From: Thraustochytrium sp. TN22
Taxonomy: Eukaryota > Sar > Bigyra > Thraustochytrida > Thraustochytriidae
Reading direction: 5' to 3'
Assembly (NCBI GenBank): GCA_013306675.1
Contig: JABLUY010000142.1
Coordinates: forward strand, 1-64,000
Length of the DNA stretch: 64,000 bases
Positions 18,481-29,535 of this stretch are shown one piece after another; the stretch's first letter is position 1, and each line of letters opens with the position of its first letter. The notes under the pieces were generated by a model. The model saw nothing but the letters and a program-made list of their open reading frames with translations. It did not search any database and was not told where the DNA came from. Position numbers and translations under genes: made by a program.

Positions 18481-20469
18481 ATGGGCATCGGCATGGGCAT
18501 GGCGCGGCTGCTGGCCGTGGCGGCCGCGGCGGCGGTGGCGCTGGCCGCGGGCGCGCGCGGCGAGGCGCCGAGCAACTATGAGATCTTCTTCGGCGACGAC
18601 TTCCACTCGCGGCTGGAGACGAAGCTGAGCGAAGGGTCCAACGTGCTGGTCTTCTTCATGGCGCCCTGGTGCAGCAACTGCAAGGCGTTCGCGCCAGAGC
18701 TGGCGGGCGCCGCAGAGGCCATCGAGAAGCTCGAGGCTGACGGCACCATCGGCAAGACCGTGATCGCGGAGCTGGACGCCGCTACTTTCTCGGACATCGC
18801 CAAGGAGTACGGCGTGCAGGCCTACCCGACCCTGCAGTGGTTCCCGGCCGGCTCGGATGGCAAGGAGGGCGAGCCCTTCGTGGCGGCCATGGACGGCGAC
18901 GGCGTCGTTAGATTCGTGCGTAAGCACGCGCTGCTGCCGATCGAGACGCTCTCCGGCGCTGAGGCGCTGCAGAGCTTTCTGGCGCAGCGCGCGTCCATTG
19001 CGTGGCGCGACGCGCTCGCGGTGCTGGCCGTCAAGGACGCCGACCAGGCCAAGGCCGCGGTCGACGCGCTGGACTCGGCGCGCAGGGCCGACGAGAACGG
19101 CGTGCGCTTCGCCATCTACACCGGCAGCGCCTCGCCCGTGGCCGATGTGGAGGCCGCCCTGGGCGGCGCGTCAGCTGGCGATGCCTCCGGCGCCGGCGAG
19201 GGTCTCGTGGTGGTTCTCAGCGAGCGCCACGGCCTGCGCTCGAGCCCACTGGCCACGGTGGCGTCAGCCGATGGCGTGAACGACTTTCTGCAGCGCGCGC
19301 TGGATGTGCCGAGTGAGGTGGTGGAGATTACCTCGGACACGTGGGCGTCGACGCTGGAGGCGAACGACTTCGTGCTGCTGGAATTCTACGCGCCATGGTG
19401 TGGCTACTGCAAGCGCCTGGAGCCCGTGTACGAGAAGCTGGCCGGCATGGTGAAGCGTGAGGGCCTGGACGTGGTCGTGGCCAAGGCAGACGCCACCGCC
19501 GAGGAGGACCTCACCGCCGAGTACGAGATCGAGGGTTTCCCGACGCTCATCTGGTTTCGCAAGGGCGAGGCGAACCGCTTTTCGCTCGAGCGCTCGGACC
19601 CGGCCGTCCTGCTGGACTGGATCAAGGACAAGATGGGCCCGGTGTTCACGCAAGAGCTCCCGGGCGCCTCCAAGGCGGACATTGACGCCTTTCTGGAAAG
19701 CGCCGGCCCTCGCACCGGCGCCCTTCTGCTCGCGGACGACACCGTGCCGCCCAGCCTGGACAAGGCGGCCTATGGTGCGCCGGTGCGCATGGCGCTGGTC
19801 AAGAGCGCGCCGGAGGCTACCCTGCAGGCGTTCGGTGTCAGCTCGGCGCCCGCCTTCATCGTCAAGAATGAGGAGGGCAGCATCGCGACGCTCTCTGCCG
19901 CGGATGTCGACATGGAGGACACGCGCGCCGTGGCCAGCCGCCTCGGCCTGTACTCGCTCCCGCTTGTGTCCACCTTCTCGGACGACTTTCTGGACGAGGC
20001 CATCGAGAGCGGGTCGGTCATGATCTACTTTGTGATTTGCGGCCCGGAGAACCCGGCGCTGCAGGTCGTTCGCGAGTTCGCCTCCACCCTGCCTCGTAGC
20101 GAGGCCCTCTTTGCGCTCGTGGATGCCTCGGATAGCGAGATGGACTACGCAATTGACTTCTTCGAGGTCAAGTTCGACACGGAACACGACGTCCACGTGC
20201 GCGCCATCAACGCCGCCAGCCTTGATATGGGCGGCGGTGTCTTCCCGCTCCTCAACGGCGACGGCCAGAGTGCGCACGAGCCCTCGGCCATCACCGTCGA
20301 CTACCTGCAGGGCTTCGCGGATGCCATCAAGGCGGGCACCGTCCAGCCACTCATGGATGACGACGAGGCCAACCCCTTCGGCGGCGGGGAGGAGGGCGTC
20401 TACTACGACGAGGCCGAGATGGACTTTGACGCCGAGGCCGCCGCCGCTGCCGAGCGCGACGAGCTCTAA
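18481..20469 (+). CDS. protein disulfide isomerase-like, two active thioredoxin domains, RDEL tail
   Basis: A 662-residue secretory-pathway protein. A signal peptide (about 1-29) precedes a first thioredoxin domain with APWCSNCK (Cys64, Cys67). Redox-silent thioredoxin-like regions follow, then a second active domain with the classical YAPWCGYCK (Cys307, Cys310), then a C-terminal region and an acidic tail ending RDEL, a KDEL-type ER retrieval signal. The cis-proline motif is visible after each active site (AYPTLQWF and GFPTLIWF). PDIs make and shuffle disulfides on client proteins in the ER lumen. The first active site CSNC is not the usual CGHC, so the two sites probably differ in redox potential. 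The protein is longer than typical two-domain PDIs (about 500 residues). Two other ATGs in the first few codons would give nearly the same signal peptide. Confidence 0.88.
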   Translation: MGIGMGMARLLAVAAAAAVALAAGARGEAPSNYEIFFGDDFHSRLETKLSEGSNVLVFFMAPWCSNCKAFAPELAGAAEAIEKLEADGTIGKTVIAELDAATFSDIAKEYGVQAYPTLQWFPAGSDGKEGEPFVAAMDGDGVVRFVRKHALLPIETLSGAEALQSFLAQRASIAWRDALAVLAVKDADQAKAAVDALDSARRADENGVRFAIYTGSASPVADVEAALGGASAGDASGAGEGLVVVLSERHGLRSSPLATVASADGVNDFLQRALDVPSEVVEITSDTWASTLEANDFVLLEFYAPWCGYCKRLEPVYEKLAGMVKREGLDVVVAKADATAEEDLTAEYEIEGFPTLIWFRKGEANRFSLERSDPAVLLDWIKDKMGPVFTQELPGASKADIDAFLESAGPRTGALLLADDTVPPSLDKAAYGAPVRMALVKSAPEATLQAFGVSSAPAFIVKNEEGSIATLSAADVDMEDTRAVASRLGLYSLPLVSTFSDDFLDEAIESGSVMIYFVICGPENPALQVVREFASTLPRSEALFALVDASDSEMDYAIDFFEVKFDTEHDVHVRAINAASLDMGGGVFPLLNGDGQSAHEPSAITVDYLQGFADAIKAGTVQPLMDDDEANPFGGGEEGVYYDEAEMDFDAEAAAAAERDEL

Positions 20470-20623
20470 TAGGTCTGCTTACTGCTGATGACTTCACACT
20501 GAAAAGCCGCGCGCTCCGCCGTGTCTATCATGAGCGAGAGAGAGCCTCGGCGTCCGGCACTGAAGCCTGTCACATGAAATAATCACACAAAAAGTACTCG
20601 ATCCCAAGCTTTCCATACTTTTA

Positions 20624-22176
20624 TTATAACAGGGTGGGCAGCTGCGTCGCTGCGGCCACCGCCTCGGTCTCGTCGAACCTGTCGTGGTAGTCGTGCTGGA
20701 GCGAGGCCAAGGTCTCCAGCGCCACCTCAAAGTGAGATTCCTCCATGAAGTCTGTGTAGTGATGCGTGTACGCCTTGCGGCGCGGCCCGTAGAGCGTGCG
20801 GAAGCGCTGCTCCATACCTTCAAAGACGGCACGCACGCAGGTGTTGTTGGAGAGGCTGATCATGGAGTGGTGCTGGTCCGCCGGCCGCGCCTCGCAGAGC
20901 CCGAGCTTGAAGCCGTCCTGGTTCCAGCTCGGCAAGGTGATCTGGTCCGAGAGGCGTTCCACATTCCGGTGCACGTCCGCAAGATTCACCGGGCCGCGCA
21001 CCAGCATGGCGCACGCGAAGAAGCGGCCGTTGGCCGGGTCCGCCTTGATGAGCTGGTTGCTGCGCGCCAACACGCCGGCAAACATGCGATCCACCTGCTG
21101 TCGCGCAGCCACGCGCGAGGAGCGGTCGCGCTCGCCAGCCAGCGGACTGAGTCCTGCGGTGAGGAACTGCATGCGCGGGAAGGGAACCAGGTTGGTCGTC
21201 AGCTCGCTCAAGTCCAGGTTCATCTTGCCCGGAAACCGCGCGCAGCTCGTCAAGTTTGAGATCATCTGCGCCGCGATCCCGTTCATCTCGTCAAAGGCCT
21301 CCTTGCGCCTCCGCGCAGAGTCTGGCACCGGCGCCGCCGCCGCCGCCGCCTGCTCTCGGTCGGGTGCCGCCGTGGCGCTCAGCCGCCGCGGTCGCCGCCC
21401 ACTCTCCACGCGGCGGCTCTCCACGACCTCGGCAGCTCGCGCCGCGTCCATGAGCGCCTGGTTGCTCATGGGGAAGACGCAGTCAGCGTGCTCGCGCAGC
21501 TCGTGCAGCGCGAAGGCCGCGTTGTACGGCGACGTGATGACGTCGTCGTCTTCTGACCTGTGCGAGCGCGAATTCCAGGTGCTGATCAGTGTCTGAGCGC
21601 GAGCCGGGCAGGGCAGGACACGAAGGCCCAACTAACGTACGGGAAAACGGAGCCCGCGAACCGGAAGCGGCCTGGGAAGTGGTCCTCTAGCAGGCCTAGC
21701 GTGCGCGAACCAAGGCCCGAACCCGTGCCGCCTCCTGTGGAATGCAAGAGAAAGAAGGCCTGAAGCGACTCGCAACGCTCCGCCTCGCGGCGCACTGCTT
21801 CGACGATGATCTCCGCGTACTCGTTGCCGTAGCCGTGGAAGCCATGCGCGAAATTGTTGCCGGCACCCGACACGCCACGCACGAGCTCGTGCTCGTCGAA
21901 GAGCTCGCGCAGCGGTCCGCCGAGCGTCTGCGCAAGCACGCCCTCCTCTGTGTCGATGAGTACGGCGCGCGCCTTGAGGCAGCTGATGGGCACGTCCAAG
22001 CCGTCCAGCGCCGCGCCCGTGCGCGCGTTCACGTTGCGAAAGTACGAGCTCATGGGCCCGTCGAAGCGCCCATCGCGCGAGGCCGCGGCATGCTCCTGCA
22101 GCACGCGGCCCCAGAAGCTGCGCCCGACCTGGTTGCCGCACTGGCCCACCTGGACCGTGATCACCTCGCGCGGCAT
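20624..22176 (-). CDS. TUBE1: epsilon-tubulin, two exons
   Basis: The gene joins 22176..21641 to 21557..20624, giving 489 residues, and the 83-nt intron has GTACGT and CACAG borders. Exon 1 starts with the tubulin N-terminus VITVQVGQCGNQVG and carries the glycine-rich GTP loop GGGTGSGLG. Splicing turns the junction into FPSEDDDVITSPYN, the expected epsilon-tubulin continuation, while reading straight through gives nonsense. SLKARAVLIDxEEG-type spacing and the FFRNV-like SYFRNV also point to the epsilon rather than alpha, beta or gamma branch. Epsilon-tubulin is needed for centriole/basal-body triplet microtubules. A Ser/Ala/Arg-rich insert follows the junction (about residues 220-265). The stop codon overlaps an AATAAA sequence on this strand, a possible polyadenylation signal. 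Confidence 0.88.
21558..21640 (-). other. intron of epsilon-tubulin gene
   Basis: An 83-nt GT-AG intron on the minus strand with donor GTACGT and acceptor GCACAG. Removing it restores the family-expected protein sequence across the junction in phase. Confidence 0.85.
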
Positions 22177-22453
22177 CCCATGGGCGGGCAAGAGCCGCTG
22201 CGCGAGCAACCTCTTCTGTGAATGCCAGGAGCTTCTGCGGCGCCGCCGGCGCCGCGAGCTCTGACTGACTCGCCAGCTTTTACAGTTAACGGCGGGCTCG
22301 AAGATGATGATGACGATGACAGATGACATCGTGCACGGTACTCATGATTGCATACTTGCTTGCATACACACACGACAAGCATCACACGAGCGCTACCAAC
22401 TATAAAGCACCAACTTCTTCATGCACACGCGCATCGAGGTTTGTACCAAAGCA
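22177..22453. other. short intergenic region
   Basis: This lies upstream of epsilon-tubulin and downstream of the large coiled-coil gene, both on the minus strand. It is less GC-rich than its neighbours, with an ATGATG-type run near 22302-22326 and CACACACAC-like sequence near 22366-22385. No gene seen. Confidence 0.4.
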
Positions 22454-24690
22454 TCAAATACTGTCGTCATCGTCGTCCTCGTCCTCGTCGTTGCCTTCAT
22501 CGAGACTGCCAGCGCCGCCCTCCGCCAGCGAGATGGACTCCGTGAGCGACGGGAGAGCCTTTTTCTTGGGGCTGCGCTGCACCATGGACTCCGTGAGGGT
22601 GAGGAGGCCGTCGGCCTGCCCGAAATCAGCACCCAGAGGCCCAGAGATTGTCGAGCTGCCGACCACGAGGTCTTCGGTGAGCGAGACTTCGGCGGCACCA
22701 TCCTCCTGAAGCGTGCAGAGACCTCCGGCGCCCGTGGGGCCACCGGCCTTGAGCATGCGGGAGGGTTTCTTGCTGAGGCGACGACCAATCTTCTTGAAGG
22801 ACTTGGAGCTGCGCGGAGGCCTCTTGGGCTTTTGGGGCACGAGCGAAGAGCTGGAGGCCTGCACGGAAAACGCCTGTGCGGCAAGGAGCTTGCGCGAGGA
22901 GGCCCGTAGCTTCAGCCCGCGGCGCTGACCGGTGGTCATGGCCTCGGAGTATGACGCGGACGTGGCGAGGCTGCTCTGCACGTCGAAGAAGTTGGCGCGC
23001 TTCGACATGGTTCGCTTGATCATCTGCTGCGTTTGTCTGCCAGTCTCGGCGAAGGTCGCCAGATCTGCAGCCTCGTCCGAGACAATGACAGGATCAGCCT
23101 CGACGTCGAGGATCGGCCTCGACGGTGGCAGCAGGATCTCGCGGCGAAACTGGGCGGCAATGAGCTTTGGGCTGACCTGAATGTCCCAGCTGAGCTTCTG
23201 TGGCTTACACTGCTGCAGTCGCGCCAGTGCCTTGACCATCTCGTCCTCGTCGATGTCCCTGTCGACCTGCAATATCGCAGCACGAACCGCGCTGAGGCTG
23301 ATTGTCTTGATTTTCGCCGCTTTGGACGAACGCCGAGAGGAGCGCAATAGTGAGGATTTGCGCCGGCGGCCCGAAACGGGGCCAGTCGAGCCTGGACCCG
23401 CGCTCTCTGACGTGATTGTGGCCTCGTCAGCGCTCTCCTCATCGATTCCGGCCGCCAGGGCGGCGCTGTCCTCGAGCTTCTCAATGCTCGACACGAAGGC
23501 GTCGGCGGTCTGCCGTAACTGCTCCACGGCGTGCAGCATGATGGCCTGCAGAAAACTGGAGGCACGCGGGTCCGCGAAGAGGTCTCGCGTGTATACGCAG
23601 TGATCCCGGCCTTGCAGGTCGCGCGTGAGACACTCCTGCCACGCCTTGCGCTCGCTCGGCCGCGCCCGCGGGCAGAACGCCGGGATGCTCTCCAGAACAT
23701 CTTCCACGAACACACAGCCTACTGGCTTGTCCGTCCCGGTCGCAGCACGCTGAGTCTCCACGTCAATGCGCTTGAAGAAGCCGTGTAGCTGGAAGAGCAA
23801 AGTATTCTCCAGATTGAGAAAGCAGTCGCCAGCGTGGCCCGAGAGGACGAGCAAGATGATGCGCGCGATGGCCCAGGTGGTCTGGCGGTCTTGCATCTCG
23901 CGCACAAGGTTGTAGCCCCACTCTGTAACTCCACCAGTAAGGCCAACGCGCTTGCGTAGCGCGATGAAGACTAGTTCGTCGAGCGGCTTGTCCTGGAGGC
24001 CCATGTCGGCGCCGCGCTCATCCAGCATGGCGTCCAGCAAATTTGAGAGCTCCTCATTGCCGATCGTGCGGTACTGCACCTTGCCGGCGGAGCGAAGGAA
24101 GCGCGGCACCTTGCCGTCCGAGCCCAGGCACACGACGAAACTCGGGACGCCGGCACTCTGCGTGACTGCAAGCGGCGTTTCGAGCAGCTGCTTGCGGTCA
24201 AAGGGCGGCGCCGTGGGCTTCTTCGCAGCAGCCTGCCCGCCCGCTGCGTCTCCCTTGGTGTTGCGCTTTTCGCTCTGCAAGAGCTTGATGACGGACTCCA
24301 CAGCGGCCTGGCGGCCGCTCAAGGCGGTGCCGCCGCCACCACCACCGCCGCCACCGCCACCTGCCGCGGTGCGACGCTTGGCGATGACACGTCGTGCTCG
24401 TTCCGCCAGGGAGCTGTATGAGGGCGAGTTCGTGTGCGAGAGCGAGTCTGCCCCGGCCAGGTTTGAGTTGGCTTGCGCGGTACTTGTGGTCAGGGAGCTC
24501 TTGCGGGAGTCCTGCTGTCCTAGTGAGGGCCGGCCACCCAGTTGCTGCTGCGACTTCTGCTGCTCCCGCAACTGCGCCAGGACGCTGACGAAACTGTTCT
24601 GCGCCGACGCCGTCGGGCCACCCTGGCCAATGTCCAAAAAGCGCGAAGACGTTCGCCTTACCTTGAGGCTCATGAACTTGTTGCTGCCCT

Positions 24691-24725
<35 letters not shown>

Positions 24726-27232
24726 TTACCCATGCCCACGCCGGGTCCGCCGCCACCAGACTGCGGCGAGAGCAAACCAAAGGACGAGTCGCCCATGTGG
24801 ATCGATGCCCGCCGAGCCGAGCTTGATGCGACGAGCGCATCACTTTCCATGCCGTCAACTTGACTCGGGCTAAAATATTCGGATTCCTGTCGGATGTTGG
24901 CCTCGGCCTTGCGAAGCGCCGCCAGTGTGTTGGAGAGGTTCTGGCGGACGTTGTCAATCTGGCGCTGTAGGATAACCAGTCTTGCTGGCTCCTGCGCGCT
25001 CGGGGTAGAGGGAGAGGGCGCCGTGCCACTCGAGTCCGATGGCCCGGAACGCTTACCGCCGCCCTCAAGCACCTCATCCTTGGCTGTGAGCAGGACCTCG
25101 ATCATCTTGCGCGCAGCGGCCGTCGAGAAGGGCTCTGCGTCAATGCTGTTGCTGCGCTTAAGACGGTTCGGCCGGCGACGGCGCCTGGTAAAGGCGTTCG
25201 CGGCATCCTGCACCGCCTTCGCCGCGCCGCTGTTCCCGATGCCGACCTTGGACGCGTACGCTGGGTGCGAGCGCAGCGTCCTGCTCAGACAGGGCAAGTG
25301 GGTCTGCAAGATCTCTCGCCAGTCCGGCCGGGGCGTCAGCGCGCGATTCTCGGGCCGCTCTGTCACTGGCGGCCTGCTCTCGAAGTCCTCGCGCACGTGC
25401 TTCGCCACCTTGAGATTCTCGCCGAGCTGGGCCAGGCGGATCTGCTTGAGGTCCAGACCGTTGGCGAAGTTGCTCTGCAGTCGATCGAAGCGGTCTGCGC
25501 GCTCCTGGAGCTGCTCCAGCTCCCGCCCCGCGCGCTTGTACTCGGCCTCAGGGACTCGCGAATCGCGAATACCGTTTTCGCTCCCGTGGAGCTTCAAATA
25601 GTGCAGTTTAAGGGCCTGGTGCTCCTGTGAAACCTGGTTCAGCTCGTCGTTGAGCTTGGTCTCGTGCTCGAGCTCGGCACCCAGGTCCTTGCGCGAAGCG
25701 GTCAGCTTGCATTCGAGGCTGTCTAGCTCCGCAATGAGCGCTCGTGTTCGGGTCTGTCGTTGCTTGAGCTCCTCGCACAGGTTTCCCTCTTCGTTTTCGA
25801 GGTCCCTCCTCTCCTCGCGCATCCTGAAGAGACTTGCCTGCCATGCTTTGCGCTCGCTGGTCGCCTTTGTCAGCACTTGCGTCATGGAGCCGACCTTGCT
25901 TTCCACTTCAGCGATGCGCTCCGTCCAGAGGTCGTTCTCCGCAATTACAGCTTTGCGCTCCGCCTCCTGAGCGGCTACAACGCCGGCAAAGCTCTTGTCT
26001 GGCGCCCAGAACACCACGTGGTCCACGCTGTGCAGGAGCTCTGCCACAACCTGCGCGGAGCTCGGATCTAGCACCTGTTGCATCGCGCGGAGCGCGTCAA
26101 GACTTGTGCGAAGTGCGGCCGCTGTCATGTCTGGCCAAGATTCTCCGTCGCTCCCCTCACCGTTGTCACTGCCGGTAGCGGCCTCAGAGGCCTCCTCCTC
26201 CTCCTCCTCCTCTTTATCATCCTGATTTTCGCCTCCTTCTTTGCCGATCACTTCGCTGCCATCGCCCCGCTCGGTGCTCTTCCCGAAGCGATCGGTGATC
26301 AGGTTGCAGGCACCACGACGCGCGCCTGCGCGGGACCGCAACGCAGCTCGTAAGGCCGCCGCGCTCTCCCGCAGCTTTGCGTCCTGCTCCTTGGCGACCC
26401 GCACGAGCGCCGCAAGGTCCTGGTTCTTCGCATAGCAGCTGCCGTCCAGTAGTACATCGTCAAAGGCAGGGCCTCGTGCACTGGTGCCTGCAGCGTGTTT
26501 GTGCCGGGGATGTTTTGGCTTCGCTGCTGCAGCAGACGCTGGAGAGGTGGGGGAACCACTGATTGGCGAGGCCGGGGAGGCAAGGGCCGCTCGCGCGGTC
26601 TGAACAGTCAACGTTTCCACATGCTGCATCGGCTGCTGCAGCTGCGATTCGCCGAGAATCGCCGAGAGGAGCGCGTTTGACGCTGGTTGCTGCTCAATAA
26701 GAGGGAGTGGTCGCTGAGGCATCACCGCGTTGACCGTGCGCTGCGCTTTGGCAGCTCGCTGCAGCTCAAAGCCTTTTTCCACGAGGCGAACGACGCCGGC
26801 GTCCGACAGCGCCTGCTGCTGTTCGCGGCGACGTCCTGGCTGCTGTTCGTGGCGTCTTGGCTGCGGCTCGCGGTGTCCAGGCTGCTGTTCACGGCGTCCT
26901 GGCTGCGGCTCGCGTCCTGCCGGCGCCTTGACAATCCGACCCAACTGCTCATCCCTGCGATCCTCGTTGCCCTCGCCGTGGCGGGCGCAGTCTGTGTGGG
27001 GTGTGACAAAGGTGTCTCCCTTTTGCGGGCCTTTTCCAGCCTGCACGCGTCCGCGCAACTTCCGCTCATGTTGAGCAGCGCGCAGCTTCTCCACCCTCGC
27101 CTTCCACCCCGACGCCTCTCGCAGCCTCTCCCGCGCGCTGCCACCCGCTGCCTCGCCACCGTCGAGCGCCAGCGCCAGCGTCGTCGTCGTCGACGTTGTC
27201 ACAGCTGCGCCGCCGCAGCGAGCCTGCGCCAT
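22454..27232 (-). CDS. large coiled-coil protein of unknown function, 1592 residues
   Basis: I do not recognise the family. From the ATG at 27232, residues 1-190 are basic, with an imperfect Arg-Glu-x-Gln-Pro repeat (about 115-150). A Glu run sits near 345, and a coiled coil covers about 400-610. It is followed by a TPRPDW motif and a helical segment (about 625-700). The middle is Ser/Gly-rich, with a Gly-Met-Gly-Lys repeat near 825-845 and an 11-Gly run near 960. Residues about 1010-1150 look like a folded, conserved-type domain (YRTIGNEELSNLLDAMLDER). The tail is basic and Ser-rich and ends in an Asp/Glu stretch. I see no signal peptide or TM. A cytoskeletal or flagellar scaffold is plausible from composition and neighbours, but that is inference. 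The start could also lie at a later Met. Confidence 0.6.
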
Positions 27233-27566
27233 TGCCGCCGCTCGCGGCACAGCACAGCACAGCGCGGCGCCGGGGCCGCCCCCCCGAGCCGCGCCGCACA
27301 GAGCAGCAGATCGGGTTTGCCCTTGCCCCAAGCTCGCGATCGCGCCGCCGTCGCCGATTCAGCGAGAGCGGATCATCTCCAAGTCATGACTCGATGCGAT
27401 TCGGACAAAGAGAAAAGCGAACCAGCGGTGTGTGCGCGCATACGGTGTGCACCATGCGCGACACGGAGCCACTCGGCCGTATCCAGCTGCCATCCGCATG
27501 AGTGGTGGCGAAGCACGGGCAGTGGTGTCGGCGGGCAAACAAGAAAGCCCTCCATGGAGGAGGAGC
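27233..27566. promoter_or_regulatory. divergent promoter region
   Basis: This gap lies between the start of the coiled-coil gene and the proposed first exon of the NSUN2-type gene. It is GC-rich, with CCGTCGCCG-type sequence near 27340-27360. No convincing frame and no distinct motif seen. Confidence 0.35.
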
Positions 27567-29258
27567 ATGGGCCGCAAGCGCGGGCGCGGTAGGTGGTCGC
27601 GGCGGCCGGTTGCGAGGGAGGGGAGGAGGACATGGGGGAAAGGCACCATACTAGCCCTGCGAATTGGCCCTCGTGGCGTGGTCGTCGGGGTTCCTAGGCT
27701 GCCGAGATTCGCTTAGCCATCGCGCTGGTCGGCGTCAGGCCTGCGAAGGACTGCATACGCGCTCCGCTCGTGTTGAAAGATGGGCGTCGCGTACACCGAC
27801 TAGCGCGACATTGACTTCGTGGAGAGGAGCATCGCATCGTGTCACGTCGTTGAGAGGAATATCAACTTGGTTGAGAGGAAGGGACGGGACGCGTGTTGGC
27901 TTGGAGGGTGTCGAGCTAACGTCACGCTGGCCTTGGGCCGCGACGCAGCTATCTTTGAGGGCGGCGAACCCGAAGAGTTCTTGCGGCGCTACTACGAGCA
28001 CCAGCTCGGCGCGCATGTCGACACGGACGCACTCTTCGCGTGTCTGCGCCGGCCGCTGCCCGTGACGTTCCGCGTGAATCGGAGTCAGCGCGGGGCGGAC
28101 GAGGTGCTCGCGGAGCTGGAGCAATTCGGCGAGGATGTCACGTACCTGGACTGGTGCGACGCCTGGCAGCTGCGGCTGGGCGACGTCCAGGTCATGAAGC
28201 AGCGCACACAGCCGGGGACGGCGCTGCACGAGTGGCGCCAGTGGCTGGCTGCGCGCGGCCGCGACGGCCTCATCGAGCGCCAGGAGGCGGTGAGCATGCT
28301 GCCTGTGCGGCTCTTGCAGGTGAAGAGCGCGCATCGCATGCTGGACATGTGCGCGGCGCCCGGCAGCAAGACATCGCAGGCCTTGGACGCCATGCTGGCG
28401 GACGCCGGCGCCGGCGCCGCCACGGGTGCGGCGGTCGCCAATGAGCTGGACGCGCGCCGGGCGCGCATCCTCATCACGCGCCTGCGGCCCTTCACGCAGG
28501 GTGGCGCACGCGTCGCGGTCATCAACCACAAGGCGCAGACGATTCCGGCCAAGGCTCTCCCGGACGGAGGCCACAGTGGCGATGCCTCGGACGGCGAGTA
28601 TGACCGCATCGTCTGCGATGTGCCCTGCAGCGGCGACGGCACTCTGCGCAAGAATAGCGGCATGTGGGCGCACTGGGTGCCACACTACGGCCTTGGCTTG
28701 CACGCGACGCAGGTGCAGATCGCGATGCGCGGCCTCTCTTTGTTGCGCGTCGGCGGCCGCATGGCCTACAGCACGTGCTCCCTGAACCCGCTCGAGAACG
28801 AGGCAGTGGTGGCCGCGATTCTCTCGCGCGCGCCTGTGCGCTTGGTCGACTGCTCCGACCGTCTCGGCTCTCTGCAGGTTGTGCCGGGGCTCTCGACCTG
28901 GGAGGTGGTGGACGACACGGGCATGGTCTTCACCAGCCACGCCGACGCCAAGCGCCGGTCTCGGCCCAAGCGCTGCGTGAATCGCTTTCGTGCTTCTCAG
29001 TTCCCTCCCGAGGACGCCACGATTGCCGCAGAGCTGCGCAAGTGCATTCGAATCGTCGCGCATCTGAACGACACAGGGTGCTTTTTTGTTGCGCTATTTG
29101 AAAAGACTGCGCCCTTTGACATGCGCAAGATGACCAAGCAAACAAAAAGGCATGTCACCAAGAAGGCTGAGCAAGCGAAGCAGGTCCAGCTGCGTGTTTT
29201 GTACACAAACAAAGACGATCCCGAAGTCACTACCACTACTTATAAAAGTGACAAGTGA
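27567..29258 (+). CDS. tRNA/RNA cytosine-5 methyltransferase, NSUN2/Trm4-type
   Basis: The catalytic domain lies in the long frame to 29258. It has the SAM-binding motif DMCAAPGSKTSQ, motif IV CDVPCSGDGTLRKN with the Pro-Cys release cysteine, and motif VI YSTCSLNPLENEAVV with the catalytic Thr-Cys. The upstream EFLRRYYEHQ and RQEAVSMLP blocks are typical of Trm4/NSUN2, which forms m5C in tRNA using S-adenosylmethionine. The frame has no ATG before the domain, so I propose a 22-nt first exon, 27567..27588 (MGRKRGR, like the basic starts of this family). It would be spliced from donor GTAGGT to the acceptor ending at 27948, giving 443 residues in phase. The C-terminal region is much shorter than in animal or yeast members (about 680-770 residues). 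Enzyme identity is firm; the first exon is a prediction. Confidence 0.8.
27589..27948 (+). other. proposed intron near the start of the NSUN2-type gene
   Basis: This predicted 360-nt GT-AG intron (donor GTAGGT, acceptor GACGCAG) is proposed because the methyltransferase frame lacks an upstream ATG. The phase fits a one-base overhang from exon 1. Other acceptors in 27730-27948 are possible. Confidence 0.45.
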
Positions 29259-29535
29259 TGTAATGTGAACAGCTGCAATTGTGTTTGTTGAAGTTGTTGT
29301 TGTAGTATTCGTCGTCGTCGTCGTCTTCGTTGCCGCACAACCCGAGGCCGTATCTAACCATCACATGGCCATTTTTTTGTTTGTTGCTGGCTGAAATTGG
29401 CGAGGCTTGTGCTGCCTACAACTTCGTCAAGCCGCACAACGTGCTCCTTCACACTCTCTCTAATTCCTTCTTCTCTGCCTCCCGTCCTTCCTTTCTATCC
29501 CTAGCCGGAACAACCCCACGGAAGCGTACGCCCCC

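Noticed and set aside
20624-22176. Epsilon-tubulin as a frameshifted pseudogene
   Set aside because: A short intron with good borders restores the family sequence exactly, so a break is unnecessary.
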